This document shows, one piece after another, positions 35,143-44,266 of a stretch of DNA of 64,000 nt. Below the pieces are notes generated by a model, which saw nothing but the letters and a program-made list of their open reading frames with translations, did not search any database and was not told where the DNA came from. Position numbers and translations under genes: made by a program. The first letter of the stretch is position 1. Each line of letters starts with the position of its first letter. The stretch comes from Natronobeatus ordinarius (GTDB lineage Archaea > Halobacteriota > Halobacteria > Halobacteriales > Natrialbaceae), in assembly GCF_024362485.1 (NCBI RefSeq), contig NZ_CP101456.1:1240001-1304000 (forward strand), read 5' to 3'.

Positions 35143-35847
35143 TTAGGCAGACGGGTTCGACTCGCGTTCGTCGACGCCGAGTTCCTTGCGGGGGTGCGTC
35201 TCCGCGCCAGCCCACCGCTCGAGATGGACGAGCTCTTCGAGGTCGAGTCGGTCGCGCCAGCCTTCGGTCTGGAGGATCGGCTCGTCGGGAAACGTCTCGG
35301 GGTAGCCGACGCAGAGATAGGCGATCGGCTTGACGTGTGGCGGTATCCCCAGCACCTCCCTGACTTCCGACGGGTAGAGAAAACTCACCCAGCCGACGCC
35401 GATCCCCTCGGCGCGGGCGGCGAGCCAGAGGTTCTGGACCGCGAGGCACGTCGAGTAGACGTCCGTCCGGCGCATCGAGCTTCGACCGAGCACGTGGGGC
35501 TCCCCGCGGGTCGGATCGCAGGTCACACAGACGTTCACCGGCGCGTCCTCGATCCCCTCGAGTTTCAGCCGTCCGAACGCTTCGCGTCTGGATTCCTCGT
35601 AGGCGACCGACGCGGCCTCGATCGCCCGGGAGGCGATCGCCGCGATTTCGGCTTTCGTCCCTTCGTCGCGGATCACGACGAAATCCCAGGGCTGAGAGAA
35701 GCCGACGCTCGGGGCGTGGTGGGCGGCGTCGACGATTCGCTCGAGCGCGTCGTCGGGAATTGGCTCGCCACGAAACCGACGAACGTCCCGGCGAGCGTAG
35801 ATCGTCTCGTAGACCGCCCGAATCTCGTCGTCGCTAAACGCAACCAT
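35143..35847 (-). CDS. bluB: 5,6-dimethylbenzimidazole synthase (BluB, nitroreductase fold)
   Basis: A 234-residue flavoprotein that destroys FMN with oxygen to make the lower ligand of cobalamin. The BluB features are present: RRDVRRFRGEPIPDDAL, the HHAPSVGFSQPWDF block, SMRRTDVYSTCLAVQNLWLA with GIGVGWVSF, and the C-terminal GWRDRLDLEELVH. A plain nitroreductase would lack the YSTCLAVQNLW region. B12 is needed by the methylaspartate mutase encoded at the end of this window. Confidence 0.88.
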   Translation of the reverse strand: MVAFSDDEIRAVYETIYARRDVRRFRGEPIPDDALERIVDAAHHAPSVGFSQPWDFVVIRDEGTKAEIAAIASRAIEAASVAYEESRREAFGRLKLEGIEDAPVNVCVTCDPTRGEPHVLGRSSMRRTDVYSTCLAVQNLWLAARAEGIGVGWVSFLYPSEVREVLGIPPHVKPIAYLCVGYPETFPDEPILQTEGWRDRLDLEELVHLERWAGAETHPRKELGVDERESNPSA

Positions 35848-35932
35848 AGTGGTGTTTGCGAAACTCTATTTGAAGAGCGTTTCTGTACGGGAGTCCAAAA
35901 CACCGCAGTCGGTGCGCGAAACCGCCGATCGA

Positions 35933-36562
35933 CTACCCGAGACAGGCCTCGAGCGTCGCTTCGACCGCCTCGAGGTAGCTCTCGGACTCGTAGCCCAGCC
36001 GGCCGAGCCAGACGTCCTGATACGAGGGATGGAGGATCGGCACGAGCCAGACGTCGAGTCGGTCACACCGGACCGGTTCGAGCACCGCGTCGAGAAAGCT
36101 CTCGAGCGTCCGATCCTCCGCCTCGAGCACGGTCGTCGTGGCGTGTTTTCCCGTCGTGAGGACGACGGCCGGGTCGACCACCTCGAGTTCGGCGAGCAGG
36201 TGGCGACGACAGGTCGTTCGCTCCTCGTCCGTGGGCTCGCGGTTGGTCGTCGGCTCGTCCGGATAGGCTGGGAAACACTTCACCGCGTTCGTGTAGTAGG
36301 CGTCGTCGGCGTAGCCGACCCGCTCGAGCATCGTCCGGATCCGGCGGCCGGAGTGGCGTGAGGTGTACGCTTTTCCCGTCCAGTTGCCGCCTCGCCATCG
36401 ATCGGCTGTCGGGTCCCCGTAGCCGGGGGCCTCGCCGACGACCAGGACGTCCGCGTCGGGGTCGCCGGTCCCCCAGGAGATGCGTTCGCGGGACTCGACG
36501 AGCGCCGGACAGCGGGCACAGTCGGGTGCAACGACGTGGCGGGTCGTCGGAAACTCGGGCAC
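35933..36562 (-). CDS. Uracil-DNA glycosylase, Fe-S family (family 4-like)
   Basis: A 209-residue enzyme (GTG start at 36562) that excises uracil from deaminated DNA. The four cluster cysteines are in DCARCPAL and in KCFPAYP...TTCRRH. Motif A is VVGEAPGYGDPT and motif B is ILHPSYQ. The start is uncertain: the frame stays open for 33 more codons, and another GTG at 36598 is possible. A second, different family member is encoded at 56571-57200. Confidence 0.86.
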   Translation of the reverse strand: MPEFPTTRHVVAPDCARCPALVESRERISWGTGDPDADVLVVGEAPGYGDPTADRWRGGNWTGKAYTSRHSGRRIRTMLERVGYADDAYYTNAVKCFPAYPDEPTTNREPTDEERTTCRRHLLAELEVVDPAVVLTTGKHATTTVLEAEDRTLESFLDAVLEPVRCDRLDVWLVPILHPSYQDVWLGRLGYESESYLEAVEATLEACLG

Positions 36563-36662
36563 AGGTGTCGTTTCGAGGGCAGCGCAGGTATGCGTCACGG
36601 AACCCAGTTGGGTCGTTCTGGAAGGGACAGGTTTAGGATCGTTGGAGCGCGTAGGGCCCACA

Positions 36663-36884
36663 ATGCAATCGGAACTGTTCGCCGAGTTGTTCTCGGTGCT
36701 CCTCTACGTGTTGATCGCCGCCGTCCTGACCGTCGGCGGGCTCGCCGCCGAGTACGCGAGCCTCCAGTACTTCGGTGCTGGCGACTCGATGGCGGCGCTG
36801 TGGCTCGCCGGTGCAGGCCTCGTCATGCTGTACGCGGGGCTCTACGGCGTCGGCTACGGAAAAGTTCTCTCTCGATTCGTCTGA
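36663..36884 (+). CDS. Small two-span membrane protein
   Basis: A 73-residue protein with two hydrophobic spans (LLYVLIAAVLTVGGLAAEYA and ALWLAGAGLVMLYAGLYGVG) separated by a short polar loop. There is a TTTAGGA-like box about 30 nt upstream, consistent with a near-leaderless transcript divergent from the uracil-DNA glycosylase gene. No known motif; the role is unknown. Confidence 0.75.
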   Translation: MQSELFAELFSVLLYVLIAAVLTVGGLAAEYASLQYFGAGDSMAALWLAGAGLVMLYAGLYGVGYGKVLSRFV

Positions 36885-37351
36885 CGCGCTCGGGATCGGT
36901 TCGACCACGTCCGTGGGGACGCTGAGGACGTTCGGTGGTCACGACGGCCGTGACCTGCGTGTCTCGTCCGGAACTGACGCCACCTGCAACGATCCCCCTG
37001 AAACCGTTGCGTTCCAACCCCCCACTGCATCGGCTCCCGTTACATCCACCACGTCCGTCCCCCATTCGATACTTCGTAGCCCGACTAATAGCGATTTTGA
37101 GCAATCCGTTACTGTTGAGGCGCCGTCATTTCGGACGCAGCGTCGCTACCGTGCTCGACTGGCCGCCAGTCTGTAGTCTCAACTGAAACGGGTTACACAC
37201 TGCTCGCAGTAGAACGGACAGCCTCGGTAACGAGGCCGAGGCTGGCCGCTCGGCTGTGACCGGGTGTAATTCGTTTCAACGAGTACTATACGCTGGGAGT
37301 CGTGTCCGTCGGACCGATTCCTCTTTACTACCGGAGTGAATCACGGTACGT
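36885..37351. other. 467-base intergenic region holding dispersed repeat copy 3
   Basis: No supported gene. The left part (36885-37175) is AT-richer than its surroundings without recognisable structure. From 37180 to about 37280 lies the dispersed repeat element. CTTTACTA at 37323-37330, about 25 nt before the ileS ATG, is a probable TATA box. Confidence 0.6.
37180..37278. repeat. Dispersed repeat copy 3 within a ~100-bp element with inverted ends
   Basis: The 30-bp core is 37180-37209. TGAAACGGGTTACACAC (37184-37200) has an inverted partner at 37262-37278, which reads TGAAACGAATTACACCC on the minus strand (14 of 17 identical). Between them CAGCCTCGG / CCGAGGCTG (37220-37245) forms a 9-bp stem. 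The whole resembles a small non-autonomous mobile element or a structured RNA gene. Confidence 0.7.
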
Positions 37352-40300
37352 ATGAGCAGGTTCGACGAGGTCGACGACCAGTACGACCCGCACGCGCTCG
37401 AGGCGGCGGTTTTCGAGTACTGGGAGGACGTCGACGCCTACGAGCGGACCGTACAGCATCGGGCGGACGCCGAGCCGTACTTCTTCGTCGACGGCCCGCC
37501 GTACACCTCCGGGGCGGCCCACCTGGGAACGACCTGGAACAAGACGCTCAAGGACGTCTACATCCGGTATCTCCGAATGCAGGGGTACGACGTCACCGAT
37601 CGGCCGGGCTACGACATGCACGGGCTGCCCATCGAGACGAAAGTCGAGGAAGAACTCGGCTTCGAGAACAAAAAGGACATCGAGGACTTCGGCGAGGACG
37701 CGTTCATCGCAGCCTGCAAGGAGTTCGCCGAGGAGAACCTCGAGGCCATGCAGGAGGATTTCAAGTCCTTCGGCGTCTGGATGGACTGGGACGACCCCTA
37801 CAGGACGCTGGATCCGGAGTACATGGAGGCCGCCTGGTGGGGCTTTGCCAAGGCGGCCGACCGCGGCCTCGTCGAGCAGGGCAAGCGGTCGATCTCGTGG
37901 TGTCCCCGGTGTGAGACCGGGCTGGCGAACAACGAGGTCGAGTACGAGGACGTCGAGGACCCCTCGGTTTACGTCAAATTCGACCTCACAGAGCGCGAGG
38001 GATCGATCGTCATCTGGACGACCACGCCGTGGACGATCCCGGCGAACACGTTCGTCGCCGTCGATCCCGAGGGCGAGTACGTCGGCGTCCGTGCGGAGAA
38101 AAACGGCGAAGAGGAACTGCTCTACGTCTCCGAGGCCAAACACGAGGAGGTCCTCAAGGAAGGACGCTACGAGGAGTACGAGGTCGTCGAAGAACTTACT
38201 GGCGAGGACCTCATCGGCTGGTCCTACGAGCACCCACTCGCCGAGCAGGTCCCCGACCACGTCGACGGCGAGGGCACCCTCGAGGTCTACGCCGGCGACT
38301 ACGTCGACACCCACGGCGACGGCACCGGGCTGGTCCACTCCGCACCCGGCCACGGTGAGGAGGACTTCGAGCGCGGTCAGGAGCTCGGTTTCGAGGCGTT
38401 CTGTCCCGTCGGCGACGACGGCACCTACACCGAGGCCGGTGGCAAGTACGCCGGTCAGTTCGTCAAGGACGCAGACGAGGAGATCATCGCCGACCTCGAG
38501 GACGAGGGTGCGATGCTCGCCTCCGTGACCACTACCCACAGCTACGGCCACTGCTGGCGCTGTGACACGGGCATTATCCAGGTCGTCACCGACCAGTGGT
38601 TCATCACGATCACGGACGTCAAAGACGAACTCCTCGAGAACATCGAGGACAGCGAGTGGTATCCCGACTGGGCGCGTGACAGCCGCTTCCGGGATTTCGT
38701 CGAGGACGCTCCCGACTGGAACGTCTCCCGGCAGCGCTACTGGGGCATCCCGATCCCGATCTGGATTCCTGAAAGCTGGACCGGCGACATGGACGACGTG
38801 ATCGTCGTCGGCACGCGAGAAGAGCTCGCCGAGCGCGTCGACCAGGAGATTGACCCCGAGACGGTCGACATCCACAAGGACACCGTCGACGGGCTGACGA
38901 TCACCGAGGACGGGACGACCTACAGCCGCATCCCCGACGTCTTCGACGTCTGGCTCGACTCTTCGGTCGCCTCCTGGGGCACGCTCAACTACCCCGAAGA
39001 CGACAGCCGCTTCGACGAGCTCTGGCCCGCCGACTTCATCCTCGAAGCTCACGACCAGACTCGCGGCTGGTTCTGGTCCCAGCTGGGGATGGGCACCGCT
39101 GCGATGGGCGAGGTCCCCTACGACAAGGTGCTCATGCACGGCCACGCACTGGACGAGGACGGTCGGAAGATGTCCAAGTCGGTCGGCAACGTCGTCGAAC
39201 CCGGCGAGGCCATTTCCCGCCACGGCGCCGACGCCATGCGCATGTTCCTGCTCGCTGCGAACCCACAGGGCGACGACATGCGCTTCTCGTGGGACGGCAT
39301 GCGGACGATGGAGAACCACCTCCGGACGCTGTGGAACGTCTTCCGCTTCCCGCTGCCGTACATGGACCTCGACGGCTTCGACCCCGCCGAGGCGGACCTC
39401 GAGGCGGTGGATGACCACCTCGAACTCGTCGACGAGTGGGTGCTCGCTCGCCTGCAGTCGACGAAGGTTGAGATGACCGAGGCGATGGATGAATTCCGCC
39501 AGGACAAAGCGCTCGAGGCCCTCCTCGACTTCCTCGTCGAGGACGTCTCGCGCTTTTACGTCCAGGCGGTTCGCGAACGCATGTGGGAGGAGAGCGACAG
39601 CCCGAGCAAACGGGCCACCTACACGACGATGGCCCACGTCCTGCGCGAGGTCGTCGTCCTGCTCGCACCCTTTGCGCCCTTCGTCAGCGAGGAGATCTAC
39701 GGCACGCTCACCGGCGAGTCACGCCATCCGACGGTCCACATGGAAGACTGGCCCGCTGTCGAATCGTACTGGGAAGACGAGGAACTCGAGGTAGACGTCT
39801 CGTTCCTGCGCGCCATCGAGGAAGCCGGCGCGAACGCCCGCCAGCAGGCCGGGCGAAAGCTGCGCTGGCCCGTCCCGCGGGTGGTCGTCGCCGCCGACGA
39901 CGAACGCGTCGTCGACGCCGTGTCCCGCCACGAGGCGCTCCTGAAAGACCGCCTCAACGCCCGCGAGGTCGAACTCGTCTCCCCCGACCAGCAGTGGGGC
40001 GAACTCGCCTACAGCGCCGAAGCCGACATGAGCAAACTCGGCCCCGCATTCGGTGGGCGCGCCGGCGAGGTCATGACCGCGCTCAACGAGACCCGGATCG
40101 AAGAGCCGACCCTCGAGTCGCTCGAGGCGGCCGTAAACGACGCGCTCGCCGAGCCGGTCGAACTCGAGGCGGAGATGGTCTCGTTCGTCACCGAGACGCC
40201 CGACAGCGTCGCCGGCACCGCCTTCGGCCTGAACGGCGACGACCGCGGCGTCGTCTACGTCGACGCCTCGCTCACCGACGACATCGAGAGCGAGGGCTAC

Positions 40301-40555
40301 GCCCGAGAGGTCATCCGCCGCGTCCAGGAGATGCGCAAAGAGCTCGACTTAGACGTCGAAGAGCGGATCGCACTCGAGCTCGAGGTCGACGACGACCGGA
40401 TCGCCGAGCTGGTCGCCGAGCGCGAGGACCTGATCCGCGAGGAAGTGCGTGCCGACGAGCTCGGGACCGTCGAGGACGGCCACCGCAAGGAGTGGGACGT
40501 CGAAGGCATCGACGTCGAACTCGCCATCTCGCCGCTGGCCGAGTCGACGGCCTGA
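37352..40555 (+). CDS. ileS: Isoleucyl-tRNA synthetase
   Basis: A 1067-residue class I synthetase charging tRNA-Ile. The HIGH-like site is HLGT (57-60) and the KMSKS loop is exactly KMSKS (606-610, DGRKMSKSVGN). The editing domain is present between them (VIWTTTPWTIPANTF). WCPRCE in SWCPRCETGL and the C-terminal anticodon-binding region are those of the archaeal/eukaryotic IleRS clade. A TATA-like box lies about 25 nt upstream of the ATG, so the mRNA is probably leaderless. Confidence 0.97.
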   Translation: MSRFDEVDDQYDPHALEAAVFEYWEDVDAYERTVQHRADAEPYFFVDGPPYTSGAAHLGTTWNKTLKDVYIRYLRMQGYDVTDRPGYDMHGLPIETKVEEELGFENKKDIEDFGEDAFIAACKEFAEENLEAMQEDFKSFGVWMDWDDPYRTLDPEYMEAAWWGFAKAADRGLVEQGKRSISWCPRCETGLANNEVEYEDVEDPSVYVKFDLTEREGSIVIWTTTPWTIPANTFVAVDPEGEYVGVRAEKNGEEELLYVSEAKHEEVLKEGRYEEYEVVEELTGEDLIGWSYEHPLAEQVPDHVDGEGTLEVYAGDYVDTHGDGTGLVHSAPGHGEEDFERGQELGFEAFCPVGDDGTYTEAGGKYAGQFVKDADEEIIADLEDEGAMLASVTTTHSYGHCWRCDTGIIQVVTDQWFITITDVKDELLENIEDSEWYPDWARDSRFRDFVEDAPDWNVSRQRYWGIPIPIWIPESWTGDMDDVIVVGTREELAERVDQEIDPETVDIHKDTVDGLTITEDGTTYSRIPDVFDVWLDSSVASWGTLNYPEDDSRFDELWPADFILEAHDQTRGWFWSQLGMGTAAMGEVPYDKVLMHGHALDEDGRKMSKSVGNVVEPGEAISRHGADAMRMFLLAANPQGDDMRFSWDGMRTMENHLRTLWNVFRFPLPYMDLDGFDPAEADLEAVDDHLELVDEWVLARLQSTKVEMTEAMDEFRQDKALEALLDFLVEDVSRFYVQAVRERMWEESDSPSKRATYTTMAHVLREVVVLLAPFAPFVSEEIYGTLTGESRHPTVHMEDWPAVESYWEDEELEVDVSFLRAIEEAGANARQQAGRKLRWPVPRVVVAADDERVVDAVSRHEALLKDRLNAREVELVSPDQQWGELAYSAEADMSKLGPAFGGRAGEVMTALNETRIEEPTLESLEAAVNDALAEPVELEAEMVSFVTETPDSVAGTAFGLNGDDRGVVYVDASLTDDIESEGYAREVIRRVQEMRKELDLDVEERIALELEVDDDRIAELVAEREDLIREEVRADELGTVEDGHRKEWDVEGIDVELAISPLAESTA

Positions 40556-40709
40556 GCCCCTCGAGAGCGTCAGAAGCCAGCGAGGCAATTTTCCGTATCG
40601 ACGTCGACGGTGGCGAGGTCACCGGCGTGAGTCGTCACGGGCCGGATCGTGAGTTTGTCGACGCGAGGTCGAATCCTGCGCCGCCGATCGGGAGTCGCCC
40701 TCGGACCGC

Positions 40710-42512
40710 TCAGCCGAACAGCACCGGTCCCACGAACACGAGCCCGATCGCGACGAGGACGAGCACGCTGGCGAGCGTCATCCCGACGGTGCCGACCGTC
40801 TCCGGACGGGGAATCGAGAGCCGCGAGCAACCGCCCTCGAGGGACGTCCGCAGGAGCTTCGCCCCGTCGAGTGGGTAAAACGGGATGCAGTTGAAGACGC
40901 CGAGCAACAGGCTGAGCCACCACGTCCAGTACAGCAGGTTCGCGATGACGAAGACGCCGCTGCCGAGAGACGAGAGTGCCCCCGTGACGGCGTAGACGTT
41001 GGCGGTGGTGCCGACGAAGCCGGCGAAGTTCGCCGTCGAGAGGCCCCCGATCGCGCCTGCGAACGGGAGGAAGGCGATCGCCAGCACGCGCTCGAGTGCC
41101 GACGAGCCGAGGCCGTCGGCGGCGGGTTCACCGCGGAGGATCGCGAGGTGCTGGTCGCTCGGATGGGCAGCTGCCCCGAAGTCGGTCACCGTGATCCCGG
41201 CCGTCCCCGCGATGGGCGTGACGCCGACGAACGCCGCGCCGTCGCGCTCGCCGAGGGTCACGTCGTACGTTCGACGTTCGCCGTCGACGATCGCCTCGAG
41301 CGTGACGGTCTCGCCCGGGTCGGACGCGGCGAGGGCGTCGAAGAGGTCGTCGGCACCGACGAGTCGCTCGCCGTCGAGGTGTGTGAGGACGAGCGATTCG
41401 GAGTCGTCCGGTTCGGAGGCGCCGGCGGCTGCGAGCGGTCCGTCGTCGGCCACCGCCGCGACGGCGACCCCGGCGACGATCGTCGTCTCGCCGTCGTCCG
41501 TCTTGAGGGTCGCGTGCGTGTCGTTCGCGAGTGCGTCGGCGAACTCGCGTTCGGTGTGGACGGGCGACCCGTCGACGGCGGTGATCACGTCGCCGGGTTC
41601 GAGCGAGGCCGGGCCGGCGTCGACTGAGTTGTCGGCTGCCAGCGAGCCGGCCACGACGACCGACCGCTCGAGGGACACCGTCTCGGTGCCGTCCCGGTCG
41701 CCTTCGACCGCGAGGTCGACCGTTCGGTTGGCACCGGCGAGAGCCGAACGGAGGTCGTCGTCGCCGTCGATGGGGGCGCCGTCGACGGCGGTGATCACGT
41801 CGCCACGCTCGAGGCCGGCCTCCTCGGCGGGCGTGCCGGGCGCGACGCCGCCGACCGCGAAGCCGGGGATCGCGACGATCGACGTCGAGACGAGCGCGAC
41901 GAGCAAGGCGAGCGTGAGAGCCGCCAGCGCGAGGTTGTTCGCGATGCCCGCCGCGTAGATCCGGTTTCGACTCCGCGTCGAGGCGGCGCGCTCGTCCGCC
42001 TCACTGAGTCCGACGAACGCTCCGAAGGGAACGACAGTCAGAAAGATCAGGCCCGCCGACTCGACGCCGACGTCTTCGATGCGGGCGAGCAGGCCGTGGC
42101 CGAACTCGTGGACGAACAGGCCAACGAAGAGGCCGAAGACGATCTCTGGCGCCGCCGACAGCGGCAGGAAGTCGTTGACGCCGGGGATCGCCAGCGCGTT
42201 TCGAGGCTGGGCCACCTCGCTCGCGGCATCGGTCGTCGTCGCGGCGTAGCCTGCGATCAGGACGAGCGCGAACGTCCCCACTACCAGCGAGAGCGAGACG
42301 ATCACGCCGCCGTTGGTCCACGCTCGCCACGGCCGACGGTACCGGGGCCCTGCGAGTCCGTCGAGCACCCCGAGTCCGCTTCGAGTCTCGAGTGTGACCA
42401 GTGGCCCCGTCGCGTCGATCCAGTCGGGCAGCCGACCACGAGCCTCGAGCACCCAGCCGACGACGGAGAAGGCCACGACGCCGACGCCGATCCAGAGCAA
42501 CGTTCCCAGCAT
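40710..42512 (-). CDS. Site-2 protease-like M50 metalloprotease with PDZ domains
   Basis: A 600-residue intramembrane protease. The zinc motif HEFGH is at residues 135-139 within a transmembrane helix (FVGLFVHEFGHGLLARIEDV), and the third ligand is in NCIPFYPLDGAKL near the C-terminus. Two or three PDZ-like domains lie between the catalytic halves (GVAPGTPAEEAGLERGDVIT, then ASLEPGDVITAVDGSPV). Several further membrane spans flank the core. Such proteases cleave membrane-bound regulators; the substrate is unknown. Confidence 0.93.
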   Translation of the reverse strand: MLGTLLWIGVGVVAFSVVGWVLEARGRLPDWIDATGPLVTLETRSGLGVLDGLAGPRYRRPWRAWTNGGVIVSLSLVVGTFALVLIAGYAATTTDAASEVAQPRNALAIPGVNDFLPLSAAPEIVFGLFVGLFVHEFGHGLLARIEDVGVESAGLIFLTVVPFGAFVGLSEADERAASTRSRNRIYAAGIANNLALAALTLALLVALVSTSIVAIPGFAVGGVAPGTPAEEAGLERGDVITAVDGAPIDGDDDLRSALAGANRTVDLAVEGDRDGTETVSLERSVVVAGSLAADNSVDAGPASLEPGDVITAVDGSPVHTEREFADALANDTHATLKTDDGETTIVAGVAVAAVADDGPLAAAGASEPDDSESLVLTHLDGERLVGADDLFDALAASDPGETVTLEAIVDGERRTYDVTLGERDGAAFVGVTPIAGTAGITVTDFGAAAHPSDQHLAILRGEPAADGLGSSALERVLAIAFLPFAGAIGGLSTANFAGFVGTTANVYAVTGALSSLGSGVFVIANLLYWTWWLSLLLGVFNCIPFYPLDGAKLLRTSLEGGCSRLSIPRPETVGTVGMTLASVLVLVAIGLVFVGPVLFG

Positions 42513-42749
42513 CAGTCGACGGCTCGACTCGCCGGGGTACGGCCGACGAACGCCGTTCGATCGTCGATACCGGCCCGCCAGTTCGCGAAACGATGCGGCG
42601 AGCGATCCGAGCGTCGATCGTGAGTACCGCCTTCGTTCATCGTTGCTATCACGTCAGTAGAAATGAACCAACATCAATCGTCCGATCAACGAACGGCGTC
42701 CGGCGAACGATTCGACGATCCGACGACAGTCAGCGCGGCGAGGACGCAC

Positions 42750-43601
42750 TCACTCGAGGTGGGTGGCGACCGTGGGGGCGACCGAGACCGCACTCGCCGG
42801 CCGCTCGATCGTGTCGGTGCCGTAGATGGCCTCGACGCCGGCGCTCGAGAGTTTCGCGTAGGCGTCCCGGACGAGCAGCGGGTGGACGCAAGAGACGAAG
42901 ACGCGGGAAACGCCTCGCTCGCCGAGGACGGCGATGGCCTCGCTCATCGTCGAGCCGGTCGCGATAATGTCGTCGACGACGACGACGTCTCGTTCCTCGA
43001 CGGCGACGTCGCTCGGGGTGATCTCCACCTCGGTGCCCGAGTGGCGGACCTTCTCGAAGTAGTCGACGTCGCCCTCGCCGTAGGCGTCCCGGACCGTCTC
43101 CGCCAGCTCGATCGCGCCGGCGTCGGGCGAGAGGAACACCGGCTCCGCGAGGTCGTCGGGGAGCGGCTCGGCGAGGCGTCCCGCCGCGTCGATCGTCTCC
43201 GCGACCGGCTCGAAGAAGTCACAGACGGCTGCCTCGTGCGGATTGACGGTGAGCACCCGGTCTGCACCGGTCGAGATGGCTCGTGCGACCGCCCGCGCGG
43301 AGATCGGCTGGCCTCGATCGAACGCCTTGTCCTGGCGGCCGTAGCCCATGTACGGGAGCACGGTGACGACCTCCTCGGCGCCGGCCTCCCGGACCGCGTC
43401 CTGGAGCTGGAGCAGTTCGAGGTGGGCCTCGCTCGAGACGGTCGAGGCGACGATTACGGCGCGGTCGGCGTCGAATCCCGGTACCGCCGCGAGCAGTTCC
43501 CCGTCAGGAAATCGGTCGTAGGAGACGGGAGCCAGCGGTTCCTCGAGTTCGCGTGCGAGCGCCGCAGCGAGTGCCTGCGACGCGGATCCGGTGACGATCA
43601 T
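42750..43601 (-). CDS. prs: Ribose-phosphate pyrophosphokinase
   Basis: A 283-residue enzyme making PRPP from ribose 5-phosphate and ATP. It shows YDRFPDGELLAAV near the N-terminus, PYMGYGRQDKAFDRGQPISA, the NPHEAAVCDFF segment, and the PRPP-binding VVVDDIIATGSTMSEAI. The ATG at 43601 gives the usual start MIVTGSAS. It is at the shorter end of the family (about 280-320 residues). PRPP feeds nucleotide synthesis, including the pyrB pathway in this window. Confidence 0.95.
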   Translation of the reverse strand: MIVTGSASQALAAALARELEEPLAPVSYDRFPDGELLAAVPGFDADRAVIVASTVSSEAHLELLQLQDAVREAGAEEVVTVLPYMGYGRQDKAFDRGQPISARAVARAISTGADRVLTVNPHEAAVCDFFEPVAETIDAAGRLAEPLPDDLAEPVFLSPDAGAIELAETVRDAYGEGDVDYFEKVRHSGTEVEITPSDVAVEERDVVVVDDIIATGSTMSEAIAVLGERGVSRVFVSCVHPLLVRDAYAKLSSAGVEAIYGTDTIERPASAVSVAPTVATHLE

Positions 43602-43682
43602 GCTCGAAGCCACAGTCCGGGGACTAAACCCGTTTTCGTTTGGCAGCCGGCTCGTCGATCGGCCGACGGCGTCGGCTCCCGA

Positions 43683-44204
43683 TCACTCGCCACCGGCGTC
43701 GCGCTCACAGGCGCCGCTCGCGGTGTCGCCCGTGATCCTGAGTCCGCCATCGCGACCGACCAGCACGAGGACGGCGAGACAGCTGGGGTCGTTCCACTGT
43801 GCGGGCGTAACCTCGGTGAACTCCTCCTCGTCGAGCCGGACTGTCAGCCGAAACTCGCCCGCGTCCGCTGGCCAGTCGGGTTCGATTGTTACCCCTTCTC
43901 CGCCCGCCTCGAGGTCGTGTGTCGACCAGTGTTCGATCTCCCCGTCGAGCTCGACGAGGACGTCGACCACGTGCGAGCCGTCGTCCAGATTCTCGACCAC
44001 GATCTCGCCGAGGACGGTTCCGGCGGAGTCGTCACCGCCCGCTTCGGTCTCGGCTTCTGCGTCGCCGTCACCGGTTGCGTCCGTCCCGTCGAGGCCGTCG
44101 GCGCCGGTGCTCGGGTCGTCGTCTTCGCCGAGACAGCCGGCGACCGTCACCGCGGTCACCGCACCCGCCCCTGCGAGCAGCCCTCGTCGCGTCAGTTCAC
44201 TCAT
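43683..44204 (-). CDS. Tat-exported lipoprotein of unknown function
   Basis: A 173-residue precursor. The signal has the twin-arginine TRRGLL, a hydrophobic core (AGAGAVTAVTV) and a lipobox ending VAGC. An Asp/Gly/Thr/Ala-rich linker follows, then a small beta-rich domain (GEIVVENLDDGSHVVDVLVE, EIEHWSTHDLEAGG, FRLTVRLDEEEF) resembling immunoglobulin-like folds. It likely sits on the cell surface and binds an unknown ligand or protein. Confidence 0.85.
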   Translation of the reverse strand: MSELTRRGLLAGAGAVTAVTVAGCLGEDDDPSTGADGLDGTDATGDGDAEAETEAGGDDSAGTVLGEIVVENLDDGSHVVDVLVELDGEIEHWSTHDLEAGGEGVTIEPDWPADAGEFRLTVRLDEEEFTEVTPAQWNDPSCLAVLVLVGRDGGLRITGDTASGACERDAGGE

Positions 44205-44266
44205 TCAGTTGGGCGAATGGGCATCGTGGATGATAACTCTCCCGCAAGACGATCGACAGCCGCTCG

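Noticed and set aside
40570-40690. Minus-strand tail reading PVTTHAGDLATVDVDTENCLAG that looks protein-like
   Set aside because: The frame has no convincing start downstream of the site-2 protease gene and continues as its antisense shadow. A 20-residue tail alone is not enough evidence.
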